64,000 bases of DNA from Saccharophagus sp. K07 (lineage in GTDB: Bacteria; Pseudomonadota; Gammaproteobacteria; Pseudomonadales; Cellvibrionaceae): assembly GCF_014336955.1 (NCBI RefSeq), contig NZ_QRAI01000003.1:539800-603799 (forward strand), written 5' to 3'. Shown here one piece after another: positions 54,369 through 61,976 of the stretch. Both the position numbers and the translations under genes were made by a program. A model generated the notes under the pieces. That model saw only the letters and a program-made list of their open reading frames with translations, did not search any database and was not told the origin of the DNA. Every line of letters starts with the position of its first letter. Within the stretch, counting starts at the first letter, position 1.

Positions 54369-55303
54369 GTGAGTACTCGATTTTTCTGCGGTTGGAAATG
54401 AGCTGCCCAAACGGCGAAAGCTTCTTCAGTGACTATGGCGTGGCGGCGCGCCAGCGCCTCGCGGTCGTCATCATACCCGCCGCCAATCACCGTGGCGACT
54501 GGCAGGCCACGGTTTTTACACGCCTGCAAAATCATGCGGTCGCGCGCGCGAATTCCTGCGAGGCTGATATTCAACAAACCGAGCGGGTCGTGCTCGTAGA
54601 TATCCACTCCCGCGTCGTACAAAACCAGGTCGGGTTTGGCGGCGTCGACAGCTAAATCGAAAGACTCGTGCACGCGGCTGAGATATTCGTCGTCCGTCGC
54701 GCCTTTGGCGATATTGACGTCCAGGTCACTGCTCGCCTTGCGCACGGGAAAGTTTTTTTCGCAGTGGACAGAACAGGTAAATGCGCGCGGTTCGTGCGCG
54801 AGTATGGTGGCGGTGCCATCGCCTTGATGGACATCGCAATCAAAAATCAGTACTCGCGTAACCTTTTTCTGCGCCAACAAAGTCAAAGCAGCTATAGCGA
54901 GATCATTCAAAATGCAAAAACCGGAAGCAAAATCGCGATGCGCATGATGCGTCCCGCCAGCGAGGTGGCAGGCAATACCATTTTGCAGCGCGAGTTTGGC
55001 GGTGAGCAGTGTGCCGTTGGGTGAAATCAACGTGCGCCGCACCAGCCCTTCGCTCCACGGCAATCCCATTCGGCGAATTTCCGCAGCACTCTGGCTGTTA
55101 TGGATAAAGCGCCGCAAATAATCCGGGCAGTGCGCCAATTCCAACACATCCATACGCGCACTGCCCGGGCGGTAAGTATTAGCTTCAGTCGCCAAACTTT
55201 TTTGGCGCAGGTACTCCTGCAGCAAACCGAATTTTTCCATTGGAAAACGATGGCTTGCCGGAAATGGATAACTGTATTGGGGGTGGGCGACTAATGGGAT
55301 CAT
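54362..55303 (-). CDS. Histone deacetylase-like (class II type) amidohydrolase
   Basis: 313 residues. Arginase/deacetylase fold with the zinc and catalytic motifs: LAGGTHHAH (catalytic His pair), FDCDVHQGDGT (metal ligands), LYDAGVDIYEHDPLG and GGGYDDD. Bacterial members act on acetylpolyamines, acetoin-related or other amide substrates. The true substrate here is unknown. Co-transcribed with the mutarotase. Confidence 0.9.
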   Translation of the reverse strand: MIPLVAHPQYSYPFPASHRFPMEKFGLLQEYLRQKSLATEANTYRPGSARMDVLELAHCPDYLRRFIHNSQSAAEIRRMGLPWSEGLVRRTLISPNGTLLTAKLALQNGIACHLAGGTHHAHRDFASGFCILNDLAIAALTLLAQKKVTRVLIFDCDVHQGDGTATILAHEPRAFTCSVHCEKNFPVRKASSDLDVNIAKGATDDEYLSRVHESFDLAVDAAKPDLVLYDAGVDIYEHDPLGLLNISLAGIRARDRMILQACKNRGLPVATVIGGGYDDDREALARRHAIVTEEAFAVWAAHFQPQKNRVLTC

Positions 55304-55451
55304 GTGAGTAACGCTATAGGGAAAAAACTACTACAAAATGCTTCGACTCTGCATTTTTGAGAATGGCTTCCAGTAAATGGACGAAGCCAGACTTCATTCT
55401 GCTTGGCTCCATCGCTAGAATGCCGCCCTTACGGAAATAACGGACGGCAGT

Positions 55452-56141
55452 ATGGCGAATTTCAAAACCCATTTACAGGTTGCAAGTATTAGCAGCGGCT
55501 TGGCCAGCACCCTGTTTTACAGCAGTGGTCATTTGCTCGCGGAAGAAGCATTCCTCTGTTGGATTATGGGCACATTCGGCGGCTTGTTGCCCGATATAGA
55601 TTCCGACAATTCCCACAGTCTTGGAATTTTATTTGGCGCCTTTAGTGTTACTGCCTGTGGATTTACTGCAGTGGCATGGATAGATGCCTGGCCTCTCATT
55701 TGGGTTTGGGCAGCCTGCACCATGGTATTTATTGCGGTGCAGTTCGGTGTGCGTTACGTGTTTGCGCGCTTCACGCGCCACAGAGGCATTTTCCATTCGC
55801 TGCTGGCGTGCCTGTTGTTTATGTTCATCACCGCCATAGGCGCTGCCTTTTTAGGTGCGGGCGGTACTATGAGCTGGTTTTTGGCGCTGTTTCTCGGTTT
55901 TGGTTACTGCATCCATCTGCTGCTCGACGAAATTTTTGCGGTGGACTTTATGAACGTCGCTATGAAGCGTTCATTCGGCAGCGCCTTCAAATTATTTGAC
56001 TACCGCAACATCACCACCTCCGGCATCATGGCCGTCGCCGTCATCGCCCTCTATTTCCTAACTCCCTCCTACGCCGAATTCGTCGCCATCCTGTTTGATA
56101 AAGACACCTACGCTGGTCTGGCGACCGGAATGGACTGGTAA
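55452..56141 (+). CDS. YdjM-type membrane-bound metal-dependent hydrolase
   Basis: 229 residues with five to six membrane helices. Family features: [10 protein letters not shown] at the start, [14 protein letters not shown] (~47-60) and [14 protein letters not shown] (~113). In E. coli the relative YdjM is LexA-regulated; the activity is uncharacterised. Confidence 0.85.
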   Translation: MANFKTHLQVASISSGLASTLFYSSGHLLAEEAFLCWIMGTFGGLLPDIDSDNSHSLGILFGAFSVTACGFTAVAWIDAWPLIWVWAACTMVFIAVQFGVRYVFARFTRHRGIFHSLLACLLFMFITAIGAAFLGAGGTMSWFLALFLGFGYCIHLLLDEIFAVDFMNVAMKRSFGSAFKLFDYRNITTSGIMAVAVIALYFLTPSYAEFVAILFDKDTYAGLATGMDW

Positions 56142-56183
56142 AAATCAAGGCACGAAAATTTAAACCACCACCGCATCCCACCC

Positions 56184-56211
56184 TTGCCTAAATCCCGCCG
56201 CCTGCTATCAT
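56184..56211 (+). promoter_or_regulatory. Sigma-70-type promoter of tRNA-Arg
   Basis: TTGCCT and TATCAT are separated by 16 bp. The -10 element ends 33 bp before the tRNA. Confidence 0.55.
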
Positions 56212-56244
56212 GTGCGCCTCTTTCAGCCCAGCTGAAACGACCAT

Positions 56245-56321
56245 GCACCCGTAGCTCAGTTGGATAGAGTAGGTGGCTTCGAACCACTTGGTCGGGAGTT
56301 CGAGTCTCTCCGGGTGCGCCA
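56245..56321 (+). tRNA. tRNA-Arg (anticodon TCG)
   Basis: 77 nt with encoded CCA. The acceptor stem GCACCCG pairs with CGGGTGC. The D arm (GCTCAGTTGGATAGAGT), anticodon loop CTTCGAA and T arm (GGGAGTTCGAGTCTCTC) are all standard. It is followed by a strong terminator. Confidence 0.97.
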
Positions 56322-56326
56322 AATAC

Positions 56327-56361
56327 AAAAAACCCTCGCCCAAAAAGCGAGGGTTTTTTTT
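56327..56361 (+). terminator. Terminator of tRNA-Arg
   Basis: Stem aaaccctcgcc / gcgagggtttt with an eight-T tail. A near copy is at 56514-56547. Confidence 0.92.
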
Positions 56362-56513
56362 GCGCACCCGGAGAGCGAGAACTCCCGCGAGTTCGACAAA
56401 ACAGCAGGATAGCTGTTTTGGGCAGCCGTCAGGCTGGGCAAAGCCCGAGGGACATGGATGTCCCGAGTCAATCTCTCCGGACTACGCACCAATGCTTGGA
56501 GCAACTCCCAATT
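56362..56513 (+). ncRNA. Structured GGA-hairpin module, copy 1
   Basis: It contains three hairpins: caaaacagc / gctgttttg with loop AGGATA (56397-56420), cagcc / ggctg (56423-56436), and gggaca / tgtccc with loop TGGA (about 56449-56464). GGA lies in the loops of the first and third hairpins, as in CsrA/RsmA-binding RNAs. The module also starts with an inverted copy of the tRNA-Arg 3' end. RNA expression is inference. Confidence 0.5.
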
Positions 56514-56547
56514 CAAAAACCCTCGCCCAAAAGGCGGGGGTTTTTTG
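56514..56547 (+). terminator. Second terminator, copy of the tRNA-Arg terminator
   Basis: The stem accctcgcc / ggcgggggt with T6 closes module 1. It repeats the sequence and place of the first terminator, so the unit of duplication is terminator plus module. Confidence 0.85.
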
Positions 56548-56665
56548 TATGGCGCATTTGGGGAGCGACAAAATGGCAGGACAGCCATTTTGGACAGCCG
56601 TTAGGCTGGGCGCAGTCCCGAGGGGCAAGGATGCCCCGAGTCAGCCTCCCGCAAGTTCGCAAACG
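56548..56665 (+). ncRNA. Structured GGA-hairpin module, copy 2
   Basis: Same order of three hairpins as copy 1: caaaatggc / gccattttg with loop AGGACA, cagcc / ggctg, and ggggca / tgcccc with loop AGGA. Several stem positions differ from copy 1 on both strands at once, so pairing is kept. GCAAGGATGC is very near the CsrA consensus ACARGGAUGU. Confidence 0.5.
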
Positions 56666-56723
56666 GCAGTGCAGGTAGTGTGCTCCTGCACAACCTGCAT
56701 TTCCACCATCCCTGGCGCCCCAC

Positions 56724-57799
56724 CTACCCCCCAAACCCAAACGGATTCAAAAACTGCCGTTTCCAGAAGAACTGGCGATCAACCTCACTCAACCCAGCCT
56801 CATCACAAACCGCTGTCCAATTGTTTTCAATCACTTCCACCTGCGCGTCGATAATGGTCTTGGCCTCGGTTTCAGAAACCAGGAAATGATGAGCTGCATC
56901 CAGACAGGATTTCATGGTGCTCAGCCGGTTGTTGCCGGAAATCAGCATGGCCTGGGTTGCTTCTCTGCCGGTGCGGTTTTGGGGGCATATGTCGTAAGCC
57001 GGCGTCAGACGCAGAGTTTTGCCGTTCCAGAAGGCCGCGTGGTTGCGCGCATGGTCGTCGGTATTGCCGCACAAGATATTGAAGACGATGCGGGAAAACA
57101 GCTCTCTGAGCGTTTCCTTCGGTTTTTCAAATCGAAGGCGAATAATTTCGGCGAAGGTTTCATAGCTCGCATAGCGTGCCATCATGTCGTCGAGGCCAAA
57201 GAGCGTCAGCGCAGAAACCATGGCTTTGCGCGTCCATCCCTGCGGGCTTTTTTGCCGATCAAACCGCTCGATTAATAGAACGTCTTTCCCCGCAGTCTGA
57301 ACCAGCTTTACAGGCGCTACGTCGATTCCAGCCAAGGCGGCGAGACGCATGGCAATAAATTCCGCTTTCACCACGCTGTATAGGTCGGTGCTGGAAGAAA
57401 ATTTCGCCACGTATTTTCTGCCTTGATCCTCAATCAACGCTTTGGGGCGTGCACCGCCGATCGAGCTGCCGTGAAACAAGGCCTGATCCAGCTCCGGCAT
57501 CAGTGGCACTCCCTGTTCGACCCGCGCAGCCGATTCCAGCAATTCCTCCAAGGGAACATTGGTTGGGGCGCGGGGAACATACTCTGTTGGCGAGCGCTGA
57601 AAATCCAAGGCGCCAATGCGATCGGAGCCGGATTCCAGCAAATAGGTCAGCTCACCGAGAGCATCTGTGTCCGCAGCTTTACCTTTTTGTCCGAGCTTTT
57701 TGTTGATGATCACGCGCCGTCCCCACGCATCCGGGGCGGCATCACGAATGCAACCTGGCATGGTCAGTCCATCGAGCAGAGGCAACACGCCTTTTTTAA
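56724..57799 (-). pseudogene. hipA: HipA-family kinase toxin, N-terminus lost at the IS junction
   Basis: About 358 codons of a HipA-like Ser/Thr kinase remain (full-length relatives are ~410-440). Kept parts are LTMPGCIRDAAPDAWGRR, the P-loop-like GSSIGGARPKA, KYVAKF, the catalytic TDDHARNH and the metal site AYDICP. Upstream of the Lys-Lys-Gly-Val codons the frame runs into the left end of the ISL3 element. The missing ~60-90 N-terminal residues and the hipB antitoxin gene, normally just upstream, are not found beyond the IS. So either the gene was cut by a rearrangement or the contig is wrongly joined here. Confidence 0.85.
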
Positions 57800-59065
57800 G
57801 GTTCTTCTCCCAACTGAGGGGAGAGAGGCGCACGGCCGACCCGGCAGAATTGTTGTTCTCGAGGCAACAAAACGGGACCGGCCGTGGCCGAAGTGGATTG
57901 TATGTTCCAGCTGGGTGGCTGGAAGGGTTATCGCGTATGGGATTGGCGTCAGGAGGATCGGGGCGGCCAGTCCTGGGCGGTGCTGGAACTGGCGCCCGTA
58001 GAGGGCGCAGAGCGCCTTTGTTCGGGCTGTGACCAGCCGGTAGCGGCCATCCACGACCAGACCGTTCGCCGGATCCGGGACCTGCCGCTGTTCGAATACG
58101 CGGTGGAATTGTGGGTACCGCGGCTGCGCCTGGCCTGCCCGCGCTGCGGCCCGAGGCTTGAGCGACTGGACTGGTTAGACCCCCACGCCCGGGTGACCCG
58201 GCGGCTGGCCGAGAGCGTGGCCCGGCTGTGCGCCGGGACATCGGTGCGGCACACCGCCCGGTGGTTCGGGCTGGACTGGAAGACGGTCAAAGCGATCGAC
58301 TTCCGGCATCTGGAGCGCTCGCTGGGCCCGCCGAACCTGGACGGCGTGCGGCTGCTGGCGATGGACGAGTTCGCGATCCAGAAGGGCCACCGGTACGCGA
58401 CCGTGGTGGTCGACCCCGAGCGCAAGCGGGTGCTGTGGGTGGGGCGCGGGCGTTCGAGAGCGGAAATCAGGCCGTTTTTTGAGCTGCTGGGCCCGGTGCG
58501 CTGCGCCCAGGTCCGCGCCGTGGCGATGGACATGAACTCCGCCTACGACCTGTTCCATGTCGTGGCCAAGTACGGCCGGGAGGTGATCGACCGGGTCCGG
58601 GTGGACGAGGCAGACCGGCTGCGCGCCGATAAGCCGGCCCGGCGGGTGGTCAAGACATCGCGCTGGCTGCTACTTCGTAATCGGGAGAACGTGCCCGACG
58701 AGCAGGTGGTGCGGCTGGAAGAGCTGCTGGCGGCCAACAAGGCCTTGTTGACGGTCTACCTGCTGAAAGGAGACCTGAAGGGGCTATGGCGCTACCGGCG
58801 CGAGGCATGGGCCTGGAAAGCGTGGAAGAGCTGGAAGCGACGAGCCCTGCGCAGCGGCCTGGAGCCGCTGCGCGTGTTCGTGCGGCGGCTCGAGCCCTAC
58901 CTTTCGGGGATCCTGGCCCACTGCCGCTGGCCGCTGGGAACCAATCTGGTCGAAGGCATCAACAACAAGATCAAGGTCATCAAGCGGGTGGCCTACGGCT
59001 ACCGGGACGACGCCTACTTCTTCCTGAAGATCCGGGCGGCCTTCCCCGGACTTGGGTGAAGAACC
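57800..59065 (+). mobile_element. ISL3-family insertion sequence
   Basis: Terminal inverted repeats frame the transposase: left GGTTCTTCTCCCAACTGAG at 57800-57818, right (reverse complement) GGTTCTTCACCCAAGTCCG at 59047-59065, matching 15 of 19. ISL3 elements usually make 8-bp target duplications, but the flanks here are TTTTTTAA and GGAAAAGG, so there is none. GC is clearly higher than in the DNA to the left and like that to the right. Length ~1.27 kb is normal for the family. Confidence 0.9.
57884..59059 (+). CDS. ISL3-family transposase
   Basis: Up to 391 residues; starts GTG 57884, GTG 57893 or ATG 57902 are possible. An N-terminal zinc finger (CSGC ... CPRC) and HTH (ARLCAGTSVRHTARWFGLDWKTVKAID) come first. 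The DDE domain follows, with Asp in LLAMDEFAIQKG and AVAMDMNSAYD and Glu in LVEGINNKIKVIKRVAYGY. Apparently intact. It ends 6 bp before the right end of the element. Confidence 0.94.
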   Translation: MAEVDCMFQLGGWKGYRVWDWRQEDRGGQSWAVLELAPVEGAERLCSGCDQPVAAIHDQTVRRIRDLPLFEYAVELWVPRLRLACPRCGPRLERLDWLDPHARVTRRLAESVARLCAGTSVRHTARWFGLDWKTVKAIDFRHLERSLGPPNLDGVRLLAMDEFAIQKGHRYATVVVDPERKRVLWVGRGRSRAEIRPFFELLGPVRCAQVRAVAMDMNSAYDLFHVVAKYGREVIDRVRVDEADRLRADKPARRVVKTSRWLLLRNRENVPDEQVVRLEELLAANKALLTVYLLKGDLKGLWRYRREAWAWKAWKSWKRRALRSGLEPLRVFVRRLEPYLSGILAHCRWPLGTNLVEGINNKIKVIKRVAYGYRDDAYFFLKIRAAFPGLG

Positions 59066-59081
59066 GGAAAAGGAGGCAACC

Positions 59082-59609
59082 ATGGCCACGTCCAGGAAAA
59101 CCCGGCGCAAGCCGACGCAGCCGGCGTCGGAAGGGCTGGCCGGCACGCTGAGCGAGACCGCCCAGCAGATCTGGCTGGCCGGGCTCGGCGCCCTTGGCCG
59201 TGCCCAGGCCGAAGGCACGCGCCTGTTCGAGACGCTGGTGAAGGAAGGGCTCGACTTCGAGAACACCGCGCGCCGCGCCACGGACAGGCAGGCCGGCGCC
59301 GTCCGCGAGGTGGTCGAGGCCAGCATCAGCCACGCCCGCGAACGCGCCACGGAGGCCTGGGACCAGGTCGAGAAACTGTTCGAGGAGCGCGTGCGGCGCG
59401 CGCTGGCCACGCTGGGCGTGCCGGGACGCGACGACATCCTCGAGCTGTCCCGCCGCATCGACGCCCTCGCCGCCGAGCTGCGTGGCCGCCCGGGTGGCTC
59501 CTCCGCAGGCACCCGCTCCGGCAGGGCGGGCACGGCGAAGACGAAGGCCGCGAACCGGTCCCCCGCGAAGAAGGCCGGGAAGGCACGCAGCCGGGCGACC
59601 CGCGACTGA
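59082..59609 (+). CDS. Phasin-family (polyhydroxyalkanoate granule-associated) protein
   Basis: 175 residues from the ATG at 59082, with aggagg 6 bases before it and only 16 bp from the IS end. The central helix region (IWLAGLGALGRAQAEGTRLFE, then EKLFEERVRRALATLGVPG) is the PhaI/PhaF-type phasin domain. The tail (~150-175) is Lys/Ala-rich, as in PhaF. It coats storage granules and may bind DNA through the tail. The IS has separated it from its promoter. Confidence 0.9.
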   Translation: MATSRKTRRKPTQPASEGLAGTLSETAQQIWLAGLGALGRAQAEGTRLFETLVKEGLDFENTARRATDRQAGAVREVVEASISHARERATEAWDQVEKLFEERVRRALATLGVPGRDDILELSRRIDALAAELRGRPGGSSAGTRSGRAGTAKTKAANRSPAKKAGKARSRATRD

Positions 59610-59755
59610 ACGGCCCGGCGGCCGGGGGGCGGTGGCGCGCACCCATTGCGCGCCGGAACCGTGAAGCGCGCCACGCATGGGAGAAACGGCATGCCCGGTT
59701 GTGCGGGCCCATCCGTTATCCTGTTGCGCCCCTACCGATCGGGTGATCGCGACAC

Positions 59756-60727
59756 ATGGGTTCGATTGCGAGCTGGCTCGTGGCCGTTGCCGCCATGGTG
59801 GTCATCGGCGCCGCCGGGACCGCGTATTACCTCACGTACCGCATGCGCCGCGACGAGACCATGGCCGGCATCAACGCGCTGTCGGGCGTGTCGTGGCGCG
59901 TGTTCGTGCGCATGGTGCTGGACGCGCTCGCGCGCCGTGGCTACCAGCAGGCGGCCGTGGACCAGGAGGAAGCGGCCGGCGACCGCGACATCGTCCTCGA
60001 GAAGGACGGCAAGCTCTGGCTGCTGTCATGCAAGCATGGCCGGGCCTACGTGCTCGGCCGGCCCGCGGTCAACCAGTTGGCCAACGACATCCTGCTGAAG
60101 AACGCCGCGGGCGGCTTCCTCGTCACCCAGGGCCGCATCGGCGAGGACGCGCGCGACATCGCCCCGGTGCAGGGCATCGAACTGCTCGACGGCCATGCGC
60201 TGTGGCCGGAACTGCGCGATTCCCTGCCGGCCGAACAGCTGGCCGCCATCCGCGGCAAGGCCGCCCAGCGCGCGCGCCAGGGCGTCCTGCTGTCGTGGCT
60301 GCTGGCGCTCGTCGCCGGCATCGCCGTTTTCCTGCTGCTGCCGACGCCACGGGAAAAGGCGGAACCTTCCCCGACCGCCACGGCCGCCACCCCCGCCGCG
60401 CAGCCCCCCGCCACCACGGCCGGTCCGGCCGGCCAGGACAGCCAGGCCGGGGAGCAGGCGGCGGCCGGCGCGCCGAAGGCCCTGTCCATCGGGGAGCAGC
60501 GCGAGCAGCTGCGCAAGGCCGTCTCGACCCTGCCCGACGTGGACCGCGCCGTCTGGTCGAGCGAATCGACGCTGCAGGTCTTCCTGTCCGCGGTGAACGG
60601 CGACGCCTTCGAGCGCATCTGCCCGCTGGTCGAGCGCTTCGACGAGCTGGCCGCCTCGCGCATCCAGCTCACGCCGCCGCCCGGCAGCGACGCCCGCGTG
60701 CGCTTCCGGCAGTGCCGGCCATACTGA
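59756..60727 (+). CDS. Membrane-anchored Mrr-like restriction endonuclease-domain protein
   Basis: 323 residues. One N-terminal helix (~5-25) is followed by an Mrr-like nuclease fold (~45-140; DRDIVLEKDGKLWLLSCKHG, QLANDILLKNAAGGFLVTQG). A second membrane helix lies at ~184-204. An Ala/Pro/Thr linker (~210-250) leads to a C-terminal domain of unknown type. The PD-(D/E)xK core seems changed: Asp is present but the usual (E/Q)xK reads SCK. It may be an inactive or altered nuclease. GC-rich like its neighbours. Confidence 0.8.
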   Translation: MGSIASWLVAVAAMVVIGAAGTAYYLTYRMRRDETMAGINALSGVSWRVFVRMVLDALARRGYQQAAVDQEEAAGDRDIVLEKDGKLWLLSCKHGRAYVLGRPAVNQLANDILLKNAAGGFLVTQGRIGEDARDIAPVQGIELLDGHALWPELRDSLPAEQLAAIRGKAAQRARQGVLLSWLLALVAGIAVFLLLPTPREKAEPSPTATAATPAAQPPATTAGPAGQDSQAGEQAAAGAPKALSIGEQREQLRKAVSTLPDVDRAVWSSESTLQVFLSAVNGDAFERICPLVERFDELAASRIQLTPPPGSDARVRFRQCRPY

Positions 60728-60731
60728 CCGC

Positions 60732-61161
60732 GCCCTCACCCCGCCGGACGACCGCCTGCCCGGCCTCGAGGACATCTGGATGCAATTGCACCGGGTGTTC
60801 GAGTGCATCTGGGACTACCGCTTCCTCTACCGCGACCTGCTCGAGATCCTCAGCCGCAACCGCCGCCTGCGCGTGCGTTTCGCGCATCCTCAGGCGCGCT
60901 GACGAACGCGCCCGCACGGTGATGCGCGGGCTGGCGCAGGCCGGTGTGATCCGCGCCTCCGCCGCCGAGATCGAGGCCGCCGCAACCAACCTGCTGGTGC
61001 TGGCGACCTTCTGGCTGAACTACGCCGCCATCCGCGGCGAACGGGACGAGCAGGCCGCGATCCGCGACGGCATCGTCCAGGTGATGATGCTGCTCGCTCC
61101 CTTCCTGCGCGACGGCGAGCGCGTCCACCTGCACCGCCTCGTGAGCGCGTACACCGGCTGA
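60732..61161 (+). pseudogene. TetR-family regulator remnant with frameshift
   Basis: Only the C-terminal ligand-binding part of a TetR protein is left. The first piece (LEDIWMQLHRVFECIWDYRF, then LYRDLLEILSRNRRLRVRF) runs in one frame to a stop at 60900. The rest (RILRRADERARTVMRGLAQA, then EGI-like VQVMMLLAPFLRDGERVHLH) continues in another frame to 61161; the shift lies near 60,880. The HTH domain is absent, and the remnant begins 5 bp after the nuclease-like gene. Gene decay is likely; a sequencing error could explain the shift but not the missing domain. Confidence 0.75.
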
Positions 61162-61336
61162 CCTCCCTGCCCGGGAGAAGCCGTTCCCGCCACCGCCCCG
61201 CTCCGACCCCGCCCCCCGGGATCCGGCAGCTTCCGCCCGGCATGGTCCGCCGCTTGTCTGCCGGCGGCCGTCCCCGTAGAATTTGCAGCCCGCATCGCTT
61301 CGATCCGCCGCACCGCGGCGCATCGGGCAACGCATC

Positions 61337-61412
61337 GGGCGGTTAGCTCAGTCGGTAGAGCATCGGACTTTTAATCCGCTGGTCGTTGGTTCGAATCCAA
61401 CACGACCCACCA
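61337..61412 (+). tRNA. tRNA-Lys (anticodon TTT) with imperfect stems
   Basis: 76 nt with CCA. D arm, anticodon loop CTTTTAA and T arm (GTTGGTTCGAATCCAAC) are standard. The acceptor stem GGGCGGT pairs poorly with ACGACCC: positions 4-69 (C-A) and 5-68 (G-G) fail. Position 27-43 (T-C) in the anticodon stem fails as well. It may be real with errors, or a decaying or chimeric copy. Confidence 0.8.
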
Positions 61413-61976
61413 CGTCTCTCCATGGTTGCGGGCATCACCGGCCGTCTCTCCGGGGCCGGATCGCCTGCATTTCCTCCCTTCCGGGGTGTCATGACGCATG
61501 CCGGCCAGGCGCATGGCCGGCGTGGCCTGTCTCTGCAGGCCTGCCTGTCCCGCGATGACCCTGCCGGCCCCTGCGAAACGTTCCGGCTGCCTGTCATCCG
61601 CCCCGGCATTGAAATTCCACGACGGTTTCACCGCCGTTCGCCGGTGCGCTGTGCAAATGGCCCCGTGTGGCACGGTGATGGCCGATGGAAGCCGGAACCA
61701 ATACCGGGAAAACCCGTCGGTGCGTGCTGCCGTTGTTCCGCTCCGATGTGACGGGGAGTGTCACTTTCCGACGTGATGTGACGGGGAGCGTCACTTTCCG
61801 ACGTGATGTGACGGGGAGTGTCACTTTCCGACGACGGGGAGTGTCACTTTCCGACGTCACTCTCGTTGCCCAGAGCAAGATATCCCACTGATTTCGTTCA
61901 GTTTTCGACGTTGGCGCGATTCTTGCTGTCAATGCATCAAGTTTCAGGAGGAGTTGATGTTTCTTAGGGGGACAAC
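61413..61976. other. 564-bp gene-free region with a tandem repeat
   Basis: No convincing gene. It holds the 30-bp repeat array (61745-61857) and the leader of the DUF11 gene. Open frames across the repeats on both strands are low-complexity and lack ribosome-binding sites. Confidence 0.6.
61745..61857. repeat. 30-bp tandem repeat, about four copies
   Basis: Three full units (starting 61745, 61775 and 61805) and one shortened unit (61834-61857) share gtgacggggagtgtcac followed by tttccgacgt. Each full unit holds a GTGAC-N7-GTCAC palindrome. Copies differ at one or two bases. It may be a set of operator sites, or a remnant of an IS21-type end, which carries several short repeats. Confidence 0.85.

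Noticed and set aside
56245..57800. Integrated genomic island at tRNA-Arg.
   Set aside because: No integrase and no distal att copy is visible; the repeats next to the tRNA are short and inverted or modular.
59677..61161. 494-codon frame across the nuclease-like gene.
   Set aside because: Arg/Ala/Pro-rich out-of-frame translation of GC-rich DNA; only its last ~90 codons are real, as part of the TetR remnant.
61745..61857. CRISPR array.
   Set aside because: The units are contiguous with no unique spacers, and there are no cas genes.
61685..61891. Small frames with VTGSVTFRR or KVTLPVTSR repeats.
   Set aside because: They are translations of the 30-bp DNA repeat in both directions; no coding evidence.
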